From: Azospirillum brasilense
Lineage (GTDB): Bacteria; Pseudomonadota; Alphaproteobacteria; Azospirillales; Azospirillaceae
Direction: 5' to 3'
NCBI RefSeq assembly: GCF_005222205.1
Contig: NZ_CP032345.1
Location: 995,001 to 1,059,000 of the forward strand
Length of the DNA stretch: 64,000 nucleotides
The first letter of the stretch is position 1. Each line of letters opens with the position of its first letter. Shown piece by piece: positions 34,150 to 43,556 of the stretch. The notes under the pieces were generated by a model. That model was given only the letters and a program-made list of their open reading frames with translations, was not told where the DNA came from and made no database searches. The position numbers and the translations under genes are program-made.

Positions 34150-35442
34150 CTACGCCCCCGCCTTCTCGCGGGCGAACAGGTCGCGGAAGACCGGGAAGAT
34201 CTCCCGGCGGGAACGGACGCGGCGCATGGCGATCGGCAGATCCGGCCCCTGGACCGTCTTGTAGGTCCGCCACAGCTCCGTCTCGCGGCCCAGCGCCGAC
34301 AGGCCCATGTTGTGCTCCGCCGCCACCTCGATGTAGGCGAAGTACTGGCACAGCGGCAGGATGCCGTCGCGCAGCAGGCCCGCCGACCGCGCGTTGTCCG
34401 ACGACATGTTGTCGCCGTCCGACGCCTGGGCGGCGTAGATGTTCCACTCGTTCTCCGGATAGCGCTCCTTGACGATGCGCTGCATCTCCTCCAGCGCCGT
34501 GGAGACCACGGTGCCGCCGGTCTCGGTGGAGTAGAAGAACGTGTCCTCGTCCACCTCCTTGGCCTCGTGGGTGTGGCGGATGAAGACGATGTCGACCGAC
34601 CGGTAGCGCCGCTTCAGGAACAGATAGAGCAGCATGAAGAAGCGCTTGGCGAGGTCCTTCATGTGCTCGGTCATCGAGCCGGAAACGTCCATCAGGCAGA
34701 ACATGACCGCCTGCGCGATGGGCTTCGGCACCGTCTCGAACCGGTTGTAGCGGACGTCGATCGGGTCGATGAAGGGGATGCGCTTGGAACGGAGATAGTG
34801 CCGCTCCAGCTGGTCGCGCATCTCCCGCAGCGTCTCGGGATCGTCGCCACGGTCCTCCGCCTCGCGCAGGAGCGCCTCCAGCTCCAGCATGTCCGCCGGC
34901 TTGGGGCGCTTCAGCGCGATGCGCCGGCTGAGGCTGTTGCGCATGGTGCGGACGAGGTTCAGGTTGGCCGGCGAGCCGGTCACCGAATAGCCCGCCCGCG
35001 TCAGCGAGTGGGATTCCGTCTGCTTGACCTTCTGCTTGACGAGGTCGGGAAGCTCCAGGTCCTCCAGGAAGATGTCCAGGAACTCCTCGCGGGACAGGAC
35101 GAAGCGGAAATCATCGTCGCCCTCCCCGTCCGGACTGCCTTCGTTGCCGCCGCGGCCGCCGCCGCTCTCCGGCCGCGCGATGGTGTCTCCCTCCACATAC
35201 TCCTTGTTGCCCGGCACGACGTAGTCGCGCACGCCGCCGGCGCCGGAGCGGTGGAAGGAGGGCTCCCGAACGCCGCCGGTCGAGATGGTCACCTTCTCAC
35301 CGTTTTCGATGTCCTGGATGCCGCGTTTGCCGGAGGCATCCCGCACCGCCTTCACCACCTGCTCCTTGGCACGGCGCAGGAAACGCTGGCGGTTGGCCAG
35401 GCTCTTGCCTTGCGGATTCAGGCGACGGTCGATGATGTTCAT
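34150..35442 (-). CDS. YeaH/YhbH family (DUF444) protein
   Basis: 430 residues from ATG 35442 (a TTG one codon earlier is possible); GGAGGGG lies upstream. A basic N-terminus with RRLNPQGKSLANRQRFLRR and a Gly/Asp-rich linker precede a von Willebrand A-like domain whose MIDAS motif is in FCLMDVSGSMTEHMKD, with VDIVFIRHTHEAKEVDE and TETGGTVVSTALEEM after it. It always travels with prkA and spoVR and is thought to act with the PrkA kinase in stress or nitrogen-starvation responses. Confidence 0.96.
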   Translation of the reverse strand: MNIIDRRLNPQGKSLANRQRFLRRAKEQVVKAVRDASGKRGIQDIENGEKVTISTGGVREPSFHRSGAGGVRDYVVPGNKEYVEGDTIARPESGGGRGGNEGSPDGEGDDDFRFVLSREEFLDIFLEDLELPDLVKQKVKQTESHSLTRAGYSVTGSPANLNLVRTMRNSLSRRIALKRPKPADMLELEALLREAEDRGDDPETLREMRDQLERHYLRSKRIPFIDPIDVRYNRFETVPKPIAQAVMFCLMDVSGSMTEHMKDLAKRFFMLLYLFLKRRYRSVDIVFIRHTHEAKEVDEDTFFYSTETGGTVVSTALEEMQRIVKERYPENEWNIYAAQASDGDNMSSDNARSAGLLRDGILPLCQYFAYIEVAAEHNMGLSALGRETELWRTYKTVQGPDLPIAMRRVRSRREIFPVFRDLFAREKAGA

Positions 35443-35492
35443 CAAGGGGGAGCCCCTCCTACCCGTTCACGCTCGTGTGGCGAAGCGGGCCG

Positions 35493-37439
35493 TCAGCCGG
35501 CCTGCTTCACACGCATGTACCACTCGACCAACCGGCGGACCTGCCGCTCGGTGTAGCCGCGCGACATCATGCGCGACACGAACTCGTTGTGCTTCTTCTC
35601 GGTCTCGCCGTCCTTCTTGGACCCGAAGCTGATGACCGGAAGCAGATCCTCCACCTGGGAGAACATGCGTTTCTCGATCACCTCACGGATTTTCTCGTAG
35701 GACGTCCAGGAGGGGTTGCGCCCGGCGTTCGCCGCCCGCGCGCGCAGCGCGAACTTGACGACCTCGTTGCGGAAGTCCTTCGGGTTGGCGATCCCGGCGG
35801 GCTTCTCGATCTTGGTCAGCTCCTGGTTCAGAAGCTCGCGGTTCATCAGCTGACCGGTGTCCGGGTCCTTGAAGTCCTGGTCCTCGATCCACGCGTCGGC
35901 GTAATCCACATAGCGGTCGAACAGGTTCTGTCCATAGTCGCTGTAGGATTCCAGATACGCCTTCTGGATCTCGTTGCCGATGAACTCCGCGTAACGCGGC
36001 GCCATCTCGGCCTTGATGAACTCAATGTACTTCTTCTCGGTGTCGTCGGGGAACTGCTCCCGCTTGATCGACTGCTCCAGGATGTACATCAGGTGGACGG
36101 GATCGGCCGAGATCTCGTTGGAGTCGTAGTTGAAGGTCGCGGCCAGAACCTTGAAGGCGAAGCGGGTGGAGATGCCGTCCATGCCCTCGTCCACGCCCGC
36201 CTGGTCGCGGTATTCCTGCATGGACTTGGCCTTGGGGTCGGTCTCCTTCATGCTCTCGCCGTCATAGACGCGCATCTTGGAGTAGAGGCTGGAGTTCGGA
36301 TGGTCGCGCATGCGCGACAGCACCGAGAACTTCGCCAGCATCTCCAGCGTCGACGGCGCGCAGGGCGCGGTCGCGAGGTCGGAGCCCTTGACCAGCTTGT
36401 CGTAGATCCGCTGCTCCTCCTGCACGCGCAGGCAGTAGGGGACCTTGATGACGCAGATGCGGTCGATGAAGGCTTCGTTGTTCTTGTTGTTCTTGAAGGA
36501 CTGCCACTCCGCCTCGTTCGAGTGGGCGAGGATGATGCCCTGGAACGGGATGGCGCCGATGTTCTCCGAGCCGACGTAGTTGCCCTCCTGGGTCGCCGTC
36601 AGCAGCGGGTGGAGCATCTTGATCGGGGCCTTGAACATCTCGACGAATTCCAGCAGGCCCTGGCTGGCCCGGTTCAGGCCGCCGGAGAAGCTGTAGGCGT
36701 CGGGGTCGTTCTGGCTGTACATCTCCAGCTTGCGAATGTCGACCTTGCCGACCAGCGAGGAGATGTCCTGGTTGTTCTCGTCGCCCGGCTCCGTCTTGGT
36801 GACGCAGATCTGGCGCAGCTTGCTGGGATGCAGCTTGACGACGCGGAAGCGGGAGATGTCACCGCCGAACTCGTCCAGCCGCTTCACCGCCCACGGGCTC
36901 ATCAGGCCGGTCAGCCGGCGGCGCGGGATGCCGTAGCGGTCCTCCAGCAGGTCGCCCATCTCGTCCGGGTTGAAGAGGCCGAGCGGGCTTTCGAAGACCG
37001 GGCTGACCTCCTTGCCGGCCTTCAGCACATAGACCGGGCATTTCTCCATCAGCGACTTCAGCCGCTCCGCCAGCGACGACTTGCCGCCGCCCACCGGGCC
37101 CAGCAGGTAGAGGATCTGCTTGCGCTCCTCCAGCCCCTGCGCGGCGTGGCGGAAGAAGCCGACGATCCGCTCGATCGTCTCCTCCATGCCGTAGAAGTCG
37201 GCGAAGGCCGGATAGATCTTGATCGTCCGGTTCATGAAGATTCGGCCAAGGCGCGGGTCCTTGGCGGTGTCGACGACTTCCGGTTCGCCGATGGCGGCGA
37301 GGATGCGCTCCGGAGCGGAGGCATACATCATCGGGTCGTCGCGGCATTCCTGGAGGTATTCCGTGAGGCTCATCTCGACCTCACGGCGCCCCTCGTAGGA
37401 CTGTGTGTAGCGCGTGAACAGTTCGTCGGCCGGGAACAT
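35493..37439 (-). CDS. prkA: PrkA family serine protein kinase/AAA+ protein
   Basis: 648 residues from ATG 37439, preceded by ACGGAGAGCGG; longer frames upstream lack coding text. The N-terminal AAA+ domain has Walker A LLGPVGGGKSSLAE (near 111) and the downstream text GIILAHSNEAEWQSF; the C-terminal region carries the PrkA-type kinase domain. The length matches the family (about 640). Heads the prkA-yeaH-spoVR cluster, usually under general stress control; a promoter in the long upstream gap is likely but not identified. Confidence 0.97.
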   Translation of the reverse strand: MFPADELFTRYTQSYEGRREVEMSLTEYLQECRDDPMMYASAPERILAAIGEPEVVDTAKDPRLGRIFMNRTIKIYPAFADFYGMEETIERIVGFFRHAAQGLEERKQILYLLGPVGGGKSSLAERLKSLMEKCPVYVLKAGKEVSPVFESPLGLFNPDEMGDLLEDRYGIPRRRLTGLMSPWAVKRLDEFGGDISRFRVVKLHPSKLRQICVTKTEPGDENNQDISSLVGKVDIRKLEMYSQNDPDAYSFSGGLNRASQGLLEFVEMFKAPIKMLHPLLTATQEGNYVGSENIGAIPFQGIILAHSNEAEWQSFKNNKNNEAFIDRICVIKVPYCLRVQEEQRIYDKLVKGSDLATAPCAPSTLEMLAKFSVLSRMRDHPNSSLYSKMRVYDGESMKETDPKAKSMQEYRDQAGVDEGMDGISTRFAFKVLAATFNYDSNEISADPVHLMYILEQSIKREQFPDDTEKKYIEFIKAEMAPRYAEFIGNEIQKAYLESYSDYGQNLFDRYVDYADAWIEDQDFKDPDTGQLMNRELLNQELTKIEKPAGIANPKDFRNEVVKFALRARAANAGRNPSWTSYEKIREVIEKRMFSQVEDLLPVISFGSKKDGETEKKHNEFVSRMMSRGYTERQVRRLVEWYMRVKQAG

Positions 37440-38257
37440 TCCGCTCTCCGTGTCTCTTAGTCCGATGCGTCGGGGCTGCCGCCGGGGGACCCGGGCGGCG
37501 GGGGCGGCACCTGCCGCAGGTGCGAACTCTGGGATGTCGCGGACACAACGGTCCCGCGGCACCCCCGCTCACCGTCGAAAGCCAGACCTTTTATCCAGTT
37601 GCCCTTCAAATGAAGCGCCCCCTTCGGAGTGCTAAACTCGAATGCTTCAAAACTGAATGTAATGCTCGACCTAGAGCTTTCCAGGAGGAAAGCCTTGATA
37701 GCCGGAAAAGACGGGCGTTCGGACACACCGGTCTTCAGTAATAGACCACGCGTCCGGGTTGTCCGGAAAAACCGGCGCGCAAGCACCGGCGGGAAGGACG
37801 GCAAAAGCGATGACGTTCGATGGGGTTGAAACTTCCAGCCGGCTTCCGGACCGCGGTCCGGATGCCGTTCGTCGGGGACTCGCTGGACTTCGCCGATCAC
37901 CCATCGACCTCCAGTGCATCCTCGCGCCTTAACCCACTAAGGCGCTACGGTTAACGTTAAGTGTGCCGACTATTTCTTAACAACACACTTCCATGCCTGT
38001 GACCACCGCCGTGCCTCCGGATATTAACGCATGGGCGATCGGCGCGGTCCACACCTTCCAAAGAAGGATGGTGAGCCTCATCACAGCAGATCAACAAGGC
38101 GGAATTTGGGTGAGCCAACGACGGCGTTGCGGCGCACAAACCCCAGGGATTCCGGAAGGCGTCTGGAATCAAGCACTTGGCAGCGTTCTTGCAGTCCTGC
38201 CACAGGTCGGGGAAAAAGTGTGACCGGCAGGACCGCCCCCCCGGCCGCCGGGAGCCT
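37440..38257. other. Long intergenic region upstream of prkA
   Basis: About 820 bases of lower GC. It holds a cluster of palindromes (GCGCCTTA/TAAGGCGC at 37924-37945; TTAACGTTAA at 37951-37960) next to an AT-rich tract, which looks like a promoter/operator region, and a 44-residue basic frame (TTG 37695 to 37829) with an excellent AGGAGGAAAG ribosome site. No other gene is supported. A long prkA leader or a small RNA is possible. Confidence 0.5.
37695..37829 (+). CDS. Possible small basic protein (44 residues)
   Basis: TTG start 4 bases after a near-perfect AGGAGGAAAG. The product is rich in Arg, Lys, Asp and Gly (RVRVVRKNRRAS; GKDG occurs twice) with no hydrophobic core. No homologue is recognised; codon choice is not distinctive, so this is a candidate only. 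Confidence 0.3.
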   Translation: MIAGKDGRSDTPVFSNRPRVRVVRKNRRASTGGKDGKSDDVRWG

Positions 38258-38647
38258 TCAGCCGAGCTTGGCGCCCAGCGTTTCCTTGAGCGACGCCGGC
38301 GTGGCCGGCTTGAGGATGAAGGTGTCGGCGCCGAAGGCCGCGGCTTCCTCCACACGGCTCTGGTCAGCGCGGTTGGTCATGAAGATCACCGGCAGCGCGC
38401 GGTGGCGGGCGTCGGGGCTGGCCCGCAGCGCCTTCAGGAAGCCCAGCCCGTCCATCGGCTGCATCTCCACGTCGCAGACGACAAGATCGGGGCCATGCGC
38501 GCACACGGCGGCCAGCCCGGCCTCGCCGTCGGCGGCCTGATGGACGGAGCGGAAGCCCAGCGTGGCCAGCATCTTCGCCAGCACCATGCGGGTGAAGCTC
38601 TCGTCTTCGATCACCAGAACGGAAAAATCTCCGAACGCCGCCGGCAT
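38258..38647 (-). CDS. Single-domain response regulator
   Basis: 129 residues consisting of one receiver domain: acidic pair in VIEDESFTR, phospho-Asp in LVVCDVEMQPMDGLGFLK, Thr in VIFMTNR and Lys in ILKPATP. No output domain, so it works as a CheY-like or phosphorelay shuttle. It is divergent from the Nudix gene and its kinase is unknown; the hybrid kinase at 39776 is a nearby candidate. Confidence 0.93.
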   Translation of the reverse strand: MPAAFGDFSVLVIEDESFTRMVLAKMLATLGFRSVHQAADGEAGLAAVCAHGPDLVVCDVEMQPMDGLGFLKALRASPDARHRALPVIFMTNRADQSRVEEAAAFGADTFILKPATPASLKETLGAKLG

Positions 38648-38793
38648 CGACCTGTCCCCCGAGTCCGATAGGCCGTGTGTGTACGCCGCAAGGACGTCCT
38701 TTGCAACCGGCTCGCAACGCCTCCAGCCGGCTGGGAATCGTCTCGCGGAAGAACGGTTGCGCGGCGGGGGGCGCTGGGGCTACACGGAGTCGC

Positions 38794-39642
38794 ATGAGCT
38801 ATCTCGACCACATCCGCGCGTGCAACGCGCACGACCTCTCCGGCTTCCGTCCGTTCGAGCTGGAGAGGCATCGTCTCGGCTGGGTCCGCCACGCGCTGGC
38901 CGAGCAGCTTCCCGGCGTCGATCCGGGCTTCGTCGTCACCGCCGACCGGGTGACGCTGGCCCCGGAGGTCCGCGATTTCGAGGCGCGGTCCACCGTGCTG
39001 GCGCACGCCGCCCAGTTCCTCGTCGAGACGGGGGCCGTGTCCGCCCTGCGCGGCGAGTTCTATCCGGTCATGCCGGCTTGGGGCGCGGAACCGCTGATGC
39101 GCATCGACCGCGCGGTGGTGGCGCAGTTCGGCACCCCCGCCTACGGGCTGCACGTCAACGGCTTCGTGCGCGGGCCGGACGGCGGCCTGTCGCTGTGGAT
39201 CGGCCGGCGCGCCCGCGACCGCGAGGTGGCGCCGGGCAAGCTCGACAACATGATCGCCGGCGGCCAGCCCATCGGCCTGACGCTGGCGGAGAACCTCGTC
39301 AAGGAAGCGCAGGAGGAGGCGGGAATCGACGCCGCCCTGGCGTCCCGGGCCGTCCCCGTCGGTGCCGTCACCTACCGCATGGAGACGGAGGCCGGGCTGA
39401 AGCAGGACACGCTGTTCCTCTACGACCTGGAGCTCGACGCGGATTTCGTTCCGCAAAACACCGACGGCGAGGTCGAGCGGTTCGAGCTGTGGCCGCTGGA
39501 CCGCGTCGCGGAGTCGGTGCGCACGACGAAGGACTGGAAGTTCAACGTGAGTCTCGTCGTCATCGACTTCATGGTCCGCCACGGCTGGCTGACGCCGGAG
39601 GAGCCGGACTATCTGGAGATCGTGACCGGCCTGCGGCGTTAA
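38794..39642 (+). CDS. DUF4743/Tnr3-like Nudix hydrolase
   Basis: 282 residues from ATG 38794. An N-terminal DUF4743 domain (about 5-120) is followed by a Nudix domain (about 120-265) with a modified Nudix box ending LVKEAQEEAGID; the first Glu of the standard box is replaced, as in the Tnr3/thiamine-pyrophosphokinase-linked subfamily. Those enzymes remove phosphate from damaged thiamine diphosphate forms such as oxo-thiamine diphosphate. The TAA stop lies in the edge of the second 115-bp repeat. Confidence 0.88.
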   Translation: MSYLDHIRACNAHDLSGFRPFELERHRLGWVRHALAEQLPGVDPGFVVTADRVTLAPEVRDFEARSTVLAHAAQFLVETGAVSALRGEFYPVMPAWGAEPLMRIDRAVVAQFGTPAYGLHVNGFVRGPDGGLSLWIGRRARDREVAPGKLDNMIAGGQPIGLTLAENLVKEAQEEAGIDAALASRAVPVGAVTYRMETEAGLKQDTLFLYDLELDADFVPQNTDGEVERFELWPLDRVAESVRTTKDWKFNVSLVVIDFMVRHGWLTPEEPDYLEIVTGLRR

Positions 39643-39753
39643 AGCGGATTGCAATCCGCTTTGGACCGCGACGGCGGTCCCGGTCGCACATGCGACCGGA
39701 GCCCGCCGGCGAATGAGGCGCTATGAGTCTAAAGCGAACGGAAGTTCGCTTTA
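39639..39753 (-). repeat. 115-bp composite palindromic repeat, copy B (inverted)
   Basis: Reverse-complement counterpart of 32202-32316 with identical length, three hairpins and about 92% identity. Its AAAGCGG hairpin lies next to the Nudix gene here, whereas the AAAGCGAAC hairpin lies next to the cyclase gene at copy A; both outer edges read TAAAGCG, which is why either orientation can supply a stop codon. Confidence 0.85.
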
Positions 39754-39775
39754 GAGGCCGCCCGGAAGCCAGCGC

Positions 39776-41335
39776 TCATTCCGCCGCGGCGCGCGCCCTC
39801 GCCTCCTCCAGGTGTGAGGACAGCTCGGACAGGGTGACCGGCTTGTGCAGCACGGTGAAGCCGCTGCGCCGCGCCTCGCGGATGCGGTCGGGGCTGGTGT
39901 CGCCGGTCAGCAGGATCGCCGGGATGAGTTCACCGGCGAAGGCGTGGATGTCGCGGATGGCGTCCACCCCCGTCCGGCCGTAGCGCAGGCGGTAGTCGGC
40001 GATGATGACGTCGGGAAGCCGCTCCGCCCCGTCGAGCTGGCGCAGCGCCTCCTCCCCCGACGCGGCGGCCAGCACATCCCATCCCCACTGCTCCAGCACC
40101 AGCCGCAGGCTCTGCAGGATCAGCTCCTCGTCGTCGATGATCAGGGCCAGCGCGCCGGGCCGCTCCAGGGACGGCATGGCGCGCTCCGTCGCGTTGGGAT
40201 TCCAGGAAGCGTGCAAGGGAACCTCCACCGTAAAGCATGTGCCCCGTCCCGGACGCGACCGCACGCGGACCGGCAGACCGAGCAGATGCGACAGCCGCTT
40301 CACCACCGCCAGCCCGAGGCCGAGGCCGCGGCTGCGGTCGCGTTCGGCGTTGCCGAGCTGGACGAACTCCTCGAAAATCTCATCAAGCTTGTCGGTGGGG
40401 ATGCCGACTCCCGTGTCCGCCACCTCGATGCGCAGCATCATGCCCCGCCGCCGGCACGCCAGGAGCACGCCGCCCGACGCCGTGTAGCGCACCGCGTTGT
40501 CGAGCAGGTGGCGCAGCAGCCGTTCCAGCAACGCGGCGTCGCTGCGGACCTGCAGCCTGAGCGGGCGCACCCGCAGCCGCAGCCCCTTGGCTGCGGCCCG
40601 CGGACCGTAGTCGGCCGCCAGCCGCTCCATCATCTCGGTCACCGCGAAGGGCGCCATCTCGGGCGACACGATCCCCGAGTCGAGCCGGGCCACGTCCAGC
40701 AACGCGTCGAGCAGGCCGCGCATCGCCTCGACCGCCCGGTTCATCGTCTGGACCAGCGGCAACTGCGGATGATCGGCAAGCCGCTCCGCCAGCACCGCGC
40801 CGAACAGGGTCAGCGACTGGGCGGGCTGGCGCAGATCATGGCTGGCCGCGGCGAGGAAGCGCACCTTGGCCTGTCCGGCGCGCGCCACCTCGTCCCGAGC
40901 GGCGCGCAGGTGCTCCTCCTGTCCGCGCAGCTGCGCCTCCGCGGCCATCCGGCGGCCGGCGGCGGCGGCGGTCATGACGATGCCCGCGGCGTCGCTGCCG
41001 GACTCCGTCGGCAGCGGTGTCAAGGTGATGTCGAGCCAGGTCCCGTCACCCGTCAGGGTCAGTTCCTGGAGCTGCCCCCGGCCCGCCGCCGCCACCGCCT
41101 GGGCGAAGCGCTCCGCTGCGTCCTCCCGGCCCCCCCAGACAAAGGCGCCGGCCATGGGTTGTCCGATCAGGAGGTCCCGCCGGCACCCGATCGCGCGCAG
41201 CATCGCCGCGTTGAGATCGGCAATGCGCCCCTGTTGATCGAGCAGGGCGATCGCCACGCCGATCGTGTCGAAGACCCGCCGCAGTCCGGCGGGGTCGGCG
41301 GGACGGCTGTGGTCCTTCGCCTCCTCCTCTCGCAT
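39776..41335 (-). CDS. Hybrid sensor histidine kinase/response regulator (intact)
   Basis: 519 residues from ATG 41335. A PAS domain (about 25-140) is followed by a short coiled coil, HisKA with FLAAASHDLRQPAQSLTLF, a complete HATPase (N-box LLRHLLDNAVRYT, G1 VADTGVGIP, G2 GLGLGLAVVKRLSHLLG) and a receiver (IIDDEE, phospho-Asp in VIIADYRL, Lys in VLHKPV). No membrane segments. It is the same architecture as the gene at 1788-3248 but with an intact ATP site; together they look like paralogues. Confidence 0.93.
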   Translation of the reverse strand: MREEEAKDHSRPADPAGLRRVFDTIGVAIALLDQQGRIADLNAAMLRAIGCRRDLLIGQPMAGAFVWGGREDAAERFAQAVAAAGRGQLQELTLTGDGTWLDITLTPLPTESGSDAAGIVMTAAAAGRRMAAEAQLRGQEEHLRAARDEVARAGQAKVRFLAAASHDLRQPAQSLTLFGAVLAERLADHPQLPLVQTMNRAVEAMRGLLDALLDVARLDSGIVSPEMAPFAVTEMMERLAADYGPRAAAKGLRLRVRPLRLQVRSDAALLERLLRHLLDNAVRYTASGGVLLACRRRGMMLRIEVADTGVGIPTDKLDEIFEEFVQLGNAERDRSRGLGLGLAVVKRLSHLLGLPVRVRSRPGRGTCFTVEVPLHASWNPNATERAMPSLERPGALALIIDDEELILQSLRLVLEQWGWDVLAAASGEEALRQLDGAERLPDVIIADYRLRYGRTGVDAIRDIHAFAGELIPAILLTGDTSPDRIREARRSGFTVLHKPVTLSELSSHLEEARARAAAE

Positions 41336-41503
41336 CGCTTGCCCCCTTTGGATTGCAAGCCGGCCGACCGTTTGACGCCAACCTTTGGTCTTTGCAAACA
41401 CTCGGTCGCGATTCAAAAGATACGTGCAAGAGGAAGAAGATTCCAGGCGACTCGCCTCAAACGGATAGCTTTCCCGTCACTGTAATACACAGTTGGTGGT
41501 AGA

Positions 41504-42355
41504 TCATAACTCTTCCGGAAAGCCGGCCAAGGCGCGCACCGTCGCCGCCGTCTGCCCGGATTCCCGGAGAGTTCGCAAGGTCTTGGCGTTGTCGCGCTTG
41601 GCGAGACGTTCGCCACGCTCGTTCACCAGCAATGGGTGATGGTCGTAGTCGGGAGCACCGACTCGAAGGAGACCCTGAAGCAGACAATGCACGTGAGTCG
41701 CGAAAAAGAGATCCTCGCCGCGGGTCACCAGGGTCACGCCCTGGAGGTGATCGTCCACGGTGACCGCCAGATGATAGCTCGTCGGGGCGTCCTTGCGCGC
41801 CAGCACGACGTCGCCAAGGATTCCCGGCATGGCGTCCTGCCAGCCGCGCCGCCGGTCGTGCCAGCGCAGCGGCCCGGTCATGGCCATGGCCTTCCCCACG
41901 TCCAGCCGCAGAGCGTAGGCTTCGCCCGCGGCGATGCGGTCCTGCCGCTCCAGGTCGGACAGGCCGCGGCAGGTGCCGGGATAGAGCGGACCGTCCGGCC
42001 CGTGCGGCGCGTGGCCGGCGCGGGCGATCTCGGCGGCGATGTCCTTGCGGGTGCAGAAGCAGGGGTAGACGACACCAAGATCGTCAAGCCGCCCCAGGGC
42101 GGCGCGGTGATCGTCCAGATGCTCCGACTGGCGGCGCACCGGCTCCTCCCAGGTCAGGCCCAGCCAGGCCAGATCCTCGCGCAGGTCGCGGTCGAACTCC
42201 GGACGGCAGCGCTGCGGGTCGATGTCCTCGATGCGCAGCAGGAAACGCCCCCCGGCCTTGCGGGCGGTGGTCCAGCCGAACAGAGCGGAATGGGCGTGCC
42301 CGAGATGGAGATGGCCGGTCGGGCTCGGCGCGAAGCGGGTGATGACGTCGGTCAT
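41504..42355 (-). CDS. gluQ: Glutamyl-Q tRNA(Asp) synthetase
   Basis: 283 residues: a truncated glutamyl-tRNA synthetase lacking the anticodon-binding domain. RFAPSPTGHLHLGHAHSALF carries the HIGH-like signature (HLGH) and RLAKRDNAKTL the KMSKS-like loop (AKRD). A zinc site with CFCTRKD and, further on, YPGTC is present. The enzyme attaches glutamate to queuosine in tRNA(Asp). Start ATG 42355. The next upstream small gene at 42435 is 79 bases away on the same strand. Confidence 0.95.
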   Translation of the reverse strand: MTDVITRFAPSPTGHLHLGHAHSALFGWTTARKAGGRFLLRIEDIDPQRCRPEFDRDLREDLAWLGLTWEEPVRRQSEHLDDHRAALGRLDDLGVVYPCFCTRKDIAAEIARAGHAPHGPDGPLYPGTCRGLSDLERQDRIAAGEAYALRLDVGKAMAMTGPLRWHDRRRGWQDAMPGILGDVVLARKDAPTSYHLAVTVDDHLQGVTLVTRGEDLFFATHVHCLLQGLLRVGAPDYDHHPLLVNERGERLAKRDNAKTLRTLRESGQTAATVRALAGFPEEL

Positions 42356-42434
42356 CCCCGCCTTATACCCCAACAGCGCCCGGCCTGCATGTGGGACGGC
42401 CGGCGCTGCGGATGGGGGAAACAGACAGCGGGGA

Positions 42435-42602
42435 TCAGATGTAGGGGTTGTCCTTGATCGGCTCGACCGGGATGTCCTCGCCCTCAAGATACATGGCGAG
42501 GCGGCGGCGCAGCTCGCGGTCGAAGGCGTCGATGCGGCGCTGGCGGTCGCGTTCCTCGCGCTCGGCGCGCTTCTCGGCAAGGTCGATGATCGTGGCGCTC
42601 AT
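42435..42602 (-). CDS. Small charged hypothetical protein (55 residues)
   Basis: ATG 42602 with CGAAGGGAA seven bases upstream. A strongly charged helix (IIDLAEKRAEREERDRQRR, then FDRELRRRLAMYLEG) ends in VEPIKDNPYI. The frame is well used, the ribosome site is good and the gene is oriented with gluQ, so I consider it real. Family not recognised; a coiled-coil adaptor is possible. Confidence 0.7.
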   Translation of the reverse strand: MSATIIDLAEKRAEREERDRQRRIDAFDRELRRRLAMYLEGEDIPVEPIKDNPYI

Positions 42603-42950
42603 GGATGTTCCCTTCGAAAGCGTCCCCCCTGGGGCGTCGCCACCATCTCAGAGCATGGTTAACGCACAGTAACCACGATGTCGGAAAATGCACGATCAAG
42701 GCTTCACAACCAAATGTCACAGGCAATCCCGCAGGGCATTCCGCCCGCCGTCCGGCAAGGCCGGGACCCAGCCCATCGAAAGGGTTACAGGATCGTGAAG
42801 AAATGACGCAGTGCGGCGCGACATATTGAGTTCGAAGCACAGATCAACTATGTATCTGGTGTTCCGGTCTCCCGGCGGCGCGTCATCCCGCAAGGGAGAG
42901 CGGAACAGCAGACTAAGGTTCCAGACACGTTTCAGAGAAGGGAGTGGCCA
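42603..42950. other. Intergenic region between the small charged protein and the HNH gene
   Basis: About 350 bases between divergent genes, with moderate GC. It includes AT-richer parts (about 42655-42720 and 42815-42860) that could hold the two promoters. No gene, repeat or hairpin was convincing. Confidence 0.5.
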
Positions 42951-43514
42951 TTGGCTCCACCACCCGATCACTGTCCGGCCCTGGTGCTGAACGCCGACTT
43001 CCGGCCGCTCAGCTACTTCCCTCTGTCGCTCTGGTCCTGGCAGGAGGCGGTCAAGGCCGTCTTTCTGGACCGGGTGAACATCATCTCCGAATACGACCGC
43101 GTCGTCCGCTCGCCCACCTTCGAGGTCAAGCTGCCGAGCGTCATTTCGTTGAAGGAGTTCATCCCGGCGACACGGCGGCCGGCCTTCACCCGATTCAACG
43201 TCTTCCTGCGCGACCGCTTCACCTGCCAGTATTGCGGCCACCACTTCCCCACGCAGGAACTGACCTTCGACCATGTCATCCCACGGTCGCGCGGCGGGCG
43301 CACCACCTGGGGCAACGTCGTCACCTCCTGCTCGGCCTGCAATCTGGCAAAGGGAAACAGGCTGCCGCACAGTTGCGGCATGATCCCCCTCAGTCCCCCG
43401 TTCCAGCCGAGTGCCTACCAGCTTCAAGAGAACGGACGTGCATTCCCGCCAAACTTCCTTCACGAAAGTTGGCGGGATTTTCTTTATTGGGACACCGAAC
43501 TCGATCCGATGTAG
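42951..43514 (+). CDS. HNH endonuclease family protein
   Basis: 187 residues if TTG 42951 is the start (AGAAGGGAG upstream). The HNH core reads CQYCGHHFPTQELTFDHV followed by IPRSRGG and then SACNLAKGN, with two CxxC pairs for structural zinc. The N-terminal LNADFRPLSYFPLSLWSWQEA is typical of a widespread bacterial HNH family of unknown substrate. A DUF1289 gene follows 42 bases later. No mobile-element context. Confidence 0.9.
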   Translation: MAPPPDHCPALVLNADFRPLSYFPLSLWSWQEAVKAVFLDRVNIISEYDRVVRSPTFEVKLPSVISLKEFIPATRRPAFTRFNVFLRDRFTCQYCGHHFPTQELTFDHVIPRSRGGRTTWGNVVTSCSACNLAKGNRLPHSCGMIPLSPPFQPSAYQLQENGRAFPPNFLHESWRDFLYWDTELDPM

Positions 43515-43556
43515 AAACGCCGCGATCGGGAAGGCTGGACCGAGGAAGATCTGGGT

